A stretch of DNA of 64,000 nucleotides, taken from NCBI GenBank assembly GCA_033782935.1, contig JAWQEG010004794.1, forward strand, positions 78,686-142,685. The letters are read 5' to 3'. Numbering within the stretch: position 1 is the stretch's first letter; every line of letters starts with the position of its first letter. Made by a program: the position numbers and the translations under genes. Below the pieces are notes generated by a model. That model was not told where the DNA came from. It did not search any database and worked only from the letters and a program-made list of their open reading frames with translations. This DNA comes from Petrolisthes cinctipes (taxonomy: Eukaryota > Arthropoda > Malacostraca > Decapoda > Porcellanidae). Positions 57,960 through 64,000 of this stretch are shown here, one piece after another.

Positions 57960-58284
57960 CCCACTTGTTTACTCCTTGTCAATCCTATATATATTCCTAC
58001 ATTCTTCCTTCCCTCATCCTTCCCTTCTCCTTCATCCCTTCTCTTCCTTCCTCATCATCCATCCTCCTTCCCCTCATCCCTCCTCCTTTATTCATCCCTT
58101 CTCTTCCTTTCTCATCATCCCTCCTCCTTCCCCTCATCCCTCCTTCTTTATTCATCCCTTCTCTTCTCTCCCCTCACCCCTCTCACTCCTCTCACCCCAG
58201 CTACACTCGCCCTCTCCCCTCACCTTCAACAAACAGGTACACCTCTCAGCCCTTTGCCACCCTGCCATCACACACCCTGTCACT

Positions 58285-58367
<83 letters not shown>

Positions 58368-58720
58368 CTGAAATTCCTATCCCAATCATTCCCATAACCC
58401 CCACCTTATACTCCCTCTCACATCACCCCCCCTCCTCTCACTCCTGCCACCCCCCTTCCACCTCATCTTAAACCTCTCCTCTCATTCCTGCCACCCCCTA
58501 CCCACCCTTCTGCAACCCCTTCCACCTCACCTCAAACCCCTCCTCTCACTTCTGCCACCCCTACCCACCCTTCTGCCACCCCCTTCCACCTCATCTCAAA
58601 CCTCTCCTCTCACTTCTGCCACCTCTACCCACCCTTCTGCCACCCCCCTCCTCCTCTCACTCCTGCCACCTCCCCCACCCTTCTGCCACCCCCCTCCTCT
58701 CACTCGTGCCACCTCTGCCA
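57960..58720 (+). repeat. Pyrimidine-rich minisatellites and (CT)n
   Basis: CCTCATCCCTCCTCCTTTATTCATCC-like units at 58010-58170, (CT)n 58290-58363, then CTCACTTCTGCCACCCC-TACCCACCCTTCTGCC units at 58430-58720. Confidence 0.88.
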
Positions 58721-58864
58721 TCCCTGACGCCTGCCACCATCGTACCTTCCTGCCGCCTCCCCAGAGAACGCCACCACCACCACAACCTTTGTATGCTCCT
58801 CCCTCACCGCTAAATTGGAGCGTTTGTGGCCGCTAATGGAAAACCGGGAAGTGAAAAGCACAGC

Positions 58865-59530
58865 AATGGCACCTATCACCACCCTACCCCCCCCCCCCCA
58901 ACCCCCCCCTCCCTCCTCATCTATCACCACCCTACCCCTCCAACCCCTCCTCCTCATCTATCACCACCCTACCCCCCCCCCAACCCCCGCACCCTCCTCT
59001 ATCACCACCCTACCCCCTCAACCCACCCCTCCCTCCTCATCTATCACCCCCCCCCAACCCCCGCTCCCTCCTCATCTATCACCCCCCCCAACCCCCCCTC
59101 CTCATCTACCCATGCCCCCCCCTTCCCTATCCAGCCACATATCATTACCCCCCCAACCCCCCACCTGCCCATGCCACCTATCATCCCCCCCCCCTATCCA
59201 ACCACCTATCATCCCCCCCCCTATCCAACCACCTATCACCCCCCAACTCCCCAACCCCCCCTCCTCATCTACTCATCCCCTCCCCCCTATCCAGCCACAT
59301 ATCATCACCCCCCCCACCCCCACACACCCCCTATTCAACCACATATCATCACCCCCACCCCCCCTTCCCATGCCACCCACCCCCACCCCCTTTTCACCTA
59401 CCAATGCCCCCTATCACCACCCCCCACTCCCACACACACCCCTATCCAACCATCTATCACTACACCCCCCCCCCCCCAAACCCCCATTCACCACCCCCCA
59501 AACACCCACCTACCCATGCCACCTACCCAT
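58865..59530 (+). repeat. C-rich low-complexity repeat
   Basis: CATCTATCACCACCCTACCCC-type units grading into CCCCCCTATCCAACCACC; many homopolymeric C runs. Open frames are artefacts. Confidence 0.88.
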
Positions 59531-59534
59531 ACAA

Positions 59535-60049
59535 CATTACCACCCATTCATTCCTACCACATTCCCACCCATTCATTCCTACCACATTCCCACCCATTCA
59601 TTCTACCACATTCCCACCCATTCATTCCTACCACATTCCCACCCATTCATTCCTACCACATTCCCACCCATTCATTCCTACCACATTCCCACCCATTCAT
59701 TCTACCACATTCCCACCCATTCATTCCTACCACATTCCCACCCATTCATTCCTACCACAATTCCCACCCATTCATTCCTACCACATTCCCACCCATTCAT
59801 TCCTACCACATTCCCACCCATTCATTCCTACCACATTCCCACCCATTCATTCCTACCACATTCCCACCCATTCATTCCTACCACATTCCCACCCATTCAT
59901 TCCTACCACATTCCCACCCATTCATTCCTACCACATTCCCACCCCATTCATTCCTACCACATTCCCACCCATTCATTCCTACCACATTCCCACCCATTCA
60001 TTCCTACCACATTCCCACCCATTCATTCTACCACATTCCCACTCATTCA
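59535..60049 (+). repeat. 25-bp minisatellite, about 20 copies
   Basis: Unit CCACATTCCCACCCATTCAT plus TCCTA, very homogeneous; a few units are 24 or 26 bp by a single indel. Followed by (CATA)n 60056-60078. Confidence 0.95.
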
Positions 60050-60079
60050 GGACATACATACATACATACATACATACAT

Positions 60080-60989
60080 TACTATTCTCGGGCCAAACCA
60101 AACATTATTTTACTTCTCTTTCTGTATAAAGTTGGTGTCTATATGAAGAGGTGAAACAATACGACTTTCTCAGTATATATTATTTTGTGAGTTAATTCTT
60201 CTGTCTTATTCTCCCTACCTCGTCTCAACTCACAACATAGAAGATGCCCGACTATATTCCAAGATGCTGTGAGTGACGATGTAGCTGCTGCCCTCTCCTG
60301 ATAGTGACGTGTATAAATAAGGTGTCGTCATCTGGTGGGAGAGAAGAGAAGCAACGAACACCATAAAGCTCCACTGTCTCACCTAGAGCGACACTTGATA
60401 ATATCTGGACCTAGCAAGAGTCACGGGCTTCTGAGAGATTACAGTCCCGAAGTTGAGGTATTAAGAAAAAACAAAAACAAAACAACAACAACAACAACAA
60501 ATCATTACACCTCGTCCTCTGCTATATTCTACCTCACGTCTCATTCTCCCAACACATGCACCTCATAATCTCACCTCGTCCTCTCCTATATTCTACCTCA
60601 CGTCTCATACCTTCCTCAACCCTCATATTCTTACCCTCCTCCTCATCATCATCATCCCTCATAATCTCACCTCCTCCTCACTTCTCATACTCTCCTCAAC
60701 CCTCATGATAATTTTTCTCTCTTCTCATACTTTCTCCTCCTAACTTCTTCTTGTTTTCTTCTTCCTCTTCTTTTGTTCCTCCTTTCCTTCCTTTCGTCCT
60801 CCTTTTCTTCCTCTTCCTTTTCTTCCTCCTTCCTTCCTTTCTTCCTTCTCTTCTTCCTCTTCTTTTGTTCCTCCTTTCCTTTCTTTCGTCCTTCTCTTCA
60901 TCCTCTTCTTTTGTTCTTCTTTCCTTTCCTCCCTATTCCTCTCTTCCATCACCCTCTTAATCCTCTCCGCCTCTCTCCCTCCTTCTTAA
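60080..60989. other. Intergenic; TATA-like site and CTT-rich tract
   Basis: TATAAATA at 60312-60319 precedes a unique stretch (60320-60470), but no protein follows. 60560-60720 is a CTC-rich repeat and 60740-60950 is a TTCCT-rich tract. Confidence 0.4.
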
Positions 60990-62023
60990 ACGACAGAGAC
61001 GAAGTTTGCCGATGACACTAAACTTGTAAACACAGTACTCCACTAACGCACGGACTAAAGAAATGCAAAATAATCTCGATAAGTCAACTGGGCGAAAACA
61101 TATCAGCAAACTACTCGTTGAATGGTACTCAACTCAAAAGCGTAACCTAAAGCCCAGTCAGCAGTGTCCTGTACAGAAGTAATTAAGAAAGCGAATAAAA
61201 CTATTGGCTTTATTGGTAGAGCATTCGAATATAAGTCCAAAGACACAATTCTTACTCTGTATAATTCCTTGGTCCGTCCCCTTATGGAATACTGTGTTCA
61301 AGCCTGGTGCCCGTACTACCAGAAAAATATAGCAAACCTGGAACGAGTCCAACGTAGGGTTACTAAAATGATACCAAGTCTAAGGAACAAAACGTACGAG
61401 GAGCTGCTAAGTGAACTAAATCTATTCCCATTAACAAAACTTAGATTAAGAGGTGATTTAATCTGGGTATCTAAAATTATAAAAGGCATAGATAATGATT
61501 ATGGACTGCAATAAATATCTAACTACCGACCAATCAAGTTACACGAGAGGAAACGGTTGCAAAATCTTAGGTAAATCGTTTAACTCACACGAATCCAAGA
61601 ATTTCTTTTCTAACCGAGTCGTCAACTTATGGAATGGGCTTCCCTGTAACGTAATAGACTGCAACACCGTAGACAGCTTCAAGCGTCGCTTAGATAAACA
61701 CCTTGCATCTCATCCCCGACTAACAACGTTCATTAATGAATAACTTTTCCCATTACAGGTGGCGAGTTCGCCCAATTTCACCTACTTTCTGCCTTTCCTA
61801 TAGAATTTCATTGGGGAGTATTTCAGCCAACCCCACAAGGTGATCACTTCTGATTTGTTTCCAGTACGGCTCAGGCCGGAGGGAGTGGTGGGTGGGGAGA
61901 GAGCCTTCTACTTTGCTATCCCTATCTAGGACTATCACTGGGGAGTAATATATCCTCATATCAGGTCACCTCGATTGGACCGTAAGGTCTGTTGTGGTCT
62001 GTGTATCTATGTAACTATGTAAC
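60990..62023 (+). mobile_element. CR1/L2-like LINE, 3' fragment
   Basis: 5'-truncated copy beginning just before the RT motif FADDTKL and running to a 3' tail of ATGTAACT repeats (62007-62023). It is on the opposite strand from the 48-51 kb element, and the sequences differ enough to be a separate family. Confidence 0.8.
60999..61743 (+). pseudogene. RT C-terminal half of LINE fragment
   Basis: Starts TKFADDTKLVNTVL (catalytic DD at 61011-61016), stops soon after, then is open as TEVIKKANKTIGFIGRAFEY, LVRPLMEYCVQAWCPYYQKN and LERVQRRVTKMIPSLRNKTY. After a frameshift near 61495 it continues SSYTRGNGCKILGKSF and RVVNLWNGLPCNVIDCNTVD to a TAA. This is the usual CR1/L2 pol ending. Confidence 0.82.
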
Positions 62024-62029
62024 TCCTTA

Positions 62030-62300
62030 CCCTCTCCCTCGTCCTTACCCTCTCCCTCCTCCTTACCCTCTCCCTCCTCATTGCCCTCTACCTCGTCCTT
62101 ACCCTCTCCCTCCTCCTTACCCTCTCCCTCCTCATTGCCCTCTCCCTCCTCATTGCTCTCTACCTCCTCCTTACCCTCTCCCTCCTTCTTGCCCTCTCCC
62201 TTCTCCCTGTCCTCTCCCTCCTCCTCTACCCCTCTCCCTCCTCATTGCCCTCTCCCTCCTCATTGCCCTCTCCCCTCCTCCTTCCCCTCTCCCTCTACCC
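62030..62300 (+). repeat. CTCCCTCCTCCTTACCCT minisatellite
   Basis: About fourteen 18-bp units with CATTGCC or CTTACC variants. Confidence 0.92.
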
Positions 62301-62409
62301 CTCAACACTCCCCCCCCTCCCCCCGGCGCCCCCCTTCCCCACCTCTGAGTGGCATGGAGTTTGCTTCAGTAAAGTTGGTGTGGTGTAGTGTAGTGTTGAC
62401 AACGAGACC

Positions 62410-62903
62410 ACTGGCTGGTTGGGTGGCTGGATGGATGGTTGGGTGGCTGGTTGGCTGGATGGATGGATGGTTGGGTGGCTGGTTGGTTGGTTGGTTGGTT
62501 GGCTGGTTGGCTGGTTGGTTGGCTGGCTGGATGGCTGGCTGGTTGGTTGGCTGGCTGGTTGGCTGACTGGTTGGCTGGTTGGCTGGTTGGTTGGTTGGCT
62601 GGTTGACTGGTTGGTTGGCTGGCTGGTTGGCTGGTTGGTTGGCTGGCTGGTTGGCTGGCTGGTTGGCTGGTTGGTTGGCTGGCTGGTTGACTGGTTGGTT
62701 GGCTGACTGGCTGGCTGGCTGGTTGGCTGGCTGGTTGGCTGGCTGGTTGACTGGCTGGTTGACTGGTTGGTTGACAGGTTGGTTGGCTGACTGGCTGGCT
62801 GGCTGGTTGGTTGGCTGGCTGGTTGGCCGAATGGTTGTCTGTCTGGTTGGCTGACTGGTTGACTGGTTGGTTCGTTGACTGGTTGGTTGACTGGTTGGTT
62901 GGC
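62410..62903 (+). repeat. (TTGG/CTGG)n tetranucleotide repeat
   Basis: About 120 tetramers alternating TGGT and TGGC, with GGAT and GACT variants at the edges. Open in most frames, so Trp-Leu-rich and Gln-Pro-Thr-rich ORFs are artefacts. Confidence 0.95.
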
Positions 62904-62934
62904 TTCACCTCCACCAACCCTCATTCCTCTACAC

Positions 62935-63058
62935 CACCTCTTCCAACCCACCTACCCACCTTCTTACCTCCCCACCTACCCACCTTCTTACCTCCCCACC
63001 TACCCACCTTCTTACCTCCCCACCTACCCACCTTCTTACCTCCCCCACCTACCCACCC
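62935..63058 (+). repeat. 23-bp minisatellite
   Basis: Four to five units of CCCACCTACCCACCTTCTTA plus CCT. Confidence 0.92.
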
Positions 63059-63520
63059 TGCAGTTTCAGCCAGACCCCAGCTCAATTTTCAGCCGACCAG
63101 ATTTCAATTTGTAATCCAAGCAAATTCTCTGTTTACTCTCTGTTATGGAATATCAAACAGAGCAAACAGAGGTCCGCTTCTGAGGCGAGCAGGGATGGCG
63201 CTCTTTTTAACCGTGTTTGCCCTTGCGCCCAGCCAGGCCAGGGTTCCACAAGGCTTCGTCCGGGTTTCCAGAAGAGATCAGGGCGCGAGATAAGGGCCGC
63301 GGGAGGCACTCTGGAAGCCGCGAGTGGAAGCCGTCAAGTGAAACGTAGAGAATCGGGGGGGAATCTGCCGTGGGTCCGTGCGTCGACGTTAATTGGTCCC
63401 ACACGGAGCACAGGATAACTGCCAGCAGGCTAAGCAAACCCCGTGTCCGCTTCCCCGCCACCACACACACACACACACACTTGCCCTTCCTTACTCCATT
63501 CCTTCCTCGCCTCCTTGTTC

Positions 63521-63561
<41 letters not shown>

Positions 63562-64000
63562 CTCTCTCTGGTGTGCATGATACTATACCACATTTCCTCG
63601 TCTTTTTTTTCCCCCTCCTCCTCCTTCTCCACCATTTAGGGAACACATTTTTGCCGGTGATGATGCAAAGTCACGCACCTCGTCTTGTAAACCCATGCGC
63701 GTCTTGTAAATCCTTGACTCTTCCGGACTAATAAGAGAGCGTAGAGGAGTTACCCAAAGTCAAGGTTGGTGGTCCGGTTGGTATTATATTTCCGTTCTGT
63801 ATTTACGAACTTGTCTCTCATGAAGCTTGGGTGATAAAGGTGAAAAAATTACACTCGAGTTGTTGTTGTTGTTGTGATATTCTTATAACTTGTTGTTGTT
63901 GTGATATTCTTATAAGTTGTCTGATTGTTCTTCCTAGTTTATGACGTTACCTGTGGCAATATTGGCGAATTACAGGTACCCTAACTTTAGCCTACCCTAC
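63059..64000. other. GC-rich unique stretch, then repeats; no gene seen
   Basis: 63130-63455 is GC- and CpG-rich compared with the window and begins with a 13-bp inverted repeat (63127-63139 and 63159-63171, one mismatch). (CA)n 63461-63480 and (CT)n near 63521-63570 follow. A tandem duplication of TTGTTGTTGTGATATTCTTA lies at 63858-63918. A minus-strand open frame at 63207-63430 has no recognisable domain. Confidence 0.45.

Noticed and set aside
59535..60049. CRISPR-like array
   Set aside because: Units are contiguous with no unique spacers, no cas genes, and the genome is eukaryotic.
58815..60154. Three overlapping ~240-443-residue Pro/His-rich frames
   Set aside because: They arise from C-rich and 25-bp repeats that lack stops in every forward frame.
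60312..60319. TATA-box promoter of a gene
   Set aside because: TATAAATA is isolated: no initiator at the right distance and no coding sequence follows.
62295..62951. Ser/Gln/Pro/Thr repeat frame resembling a mucin or glue protein
   Set aside because: The complementary strand is equally open (Gly-Trp-Leu), as expected for a tetranucleotide repeat; no signal peptide.
63207..63635. 142-residue minus-strand frame
   Set aside because: Half is (GA)n translation; the rest has no domain or conserved motif I can recognise.

Overview
This is a eukaryotic, most likely arthropod and probably decapod crustacean, genomic window. The reasons are one large split gene with canonical GT-AG introns, very heavy microsatellite and minisatellite content, short TTAGG (arthropod-telomere-like) pentamer runs, and many decayed transposable elements, including an RTE-type LINE whose pol resembles copies common in crabs and shrimps. 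The decapod assignment is inference from remembered family resemblance. No prokaryotic features were seen.

The only host gene I can support is on the minus strand from 43069 to 23812: a salt-inducible kinase 3 (SIK3) orthologue. Fifteen exons join in perfect phase to an 837-residue reading frame. They carry an AMPK-family kinase domain, a UBA-like segment, the two conserved RRHTVG and RRASDGGAN phosphorylation motifs, and a long low-complexity C-terminus. A sixteenth, optional 42-bp exon is proposed at 30650-30691. Introns carry transposon relics; the largest (37642-42919) holds a piggyBac-like element, a Penelope-like relic, a LINE relic and a minisatellite.

The left third (1-21 kb) is a transposon graveyard with nested insertions. 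It holds two pogo/Tigger-like elements (595-1507, 11458-12326), each containing the same smaller element; three same-strand copies of an RTE-like LINE (about 3432-7300, 15426-16765, 17544-20770); a tRNA-derived SINE with a 14-bp target duplication inside LINE copy 1; a hAT element (14709-17015) containing LINE copy 2; and a Mutator-like transposase pseudogene (8776-10455).

Upstream of SIK3 (43-55 kb) is a dense cluster of short non-autonomous DNA transposons: four copies of one TA-flanked family, and two runs of TTAA-flanked elements abutting end to end. A CR1/L2-like LINE (about 48240-50970) encodes a PHD-like finger and an endonuclease but has lost its RT core. The right end (52.6-63.6 kb) is dominated by simple repeats and minisatellites, interrupted by a 3' fragment of another CR1/L2-like LINE (60990-62023).

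I did not find a convincing new molecular system. The most useful leads are the SIK3 optional exon and its repeated C-terminal motifs, the TTAA element runs, the pair of pogo-like elements with the same nested insert, and the cleanly dated nested insertions.
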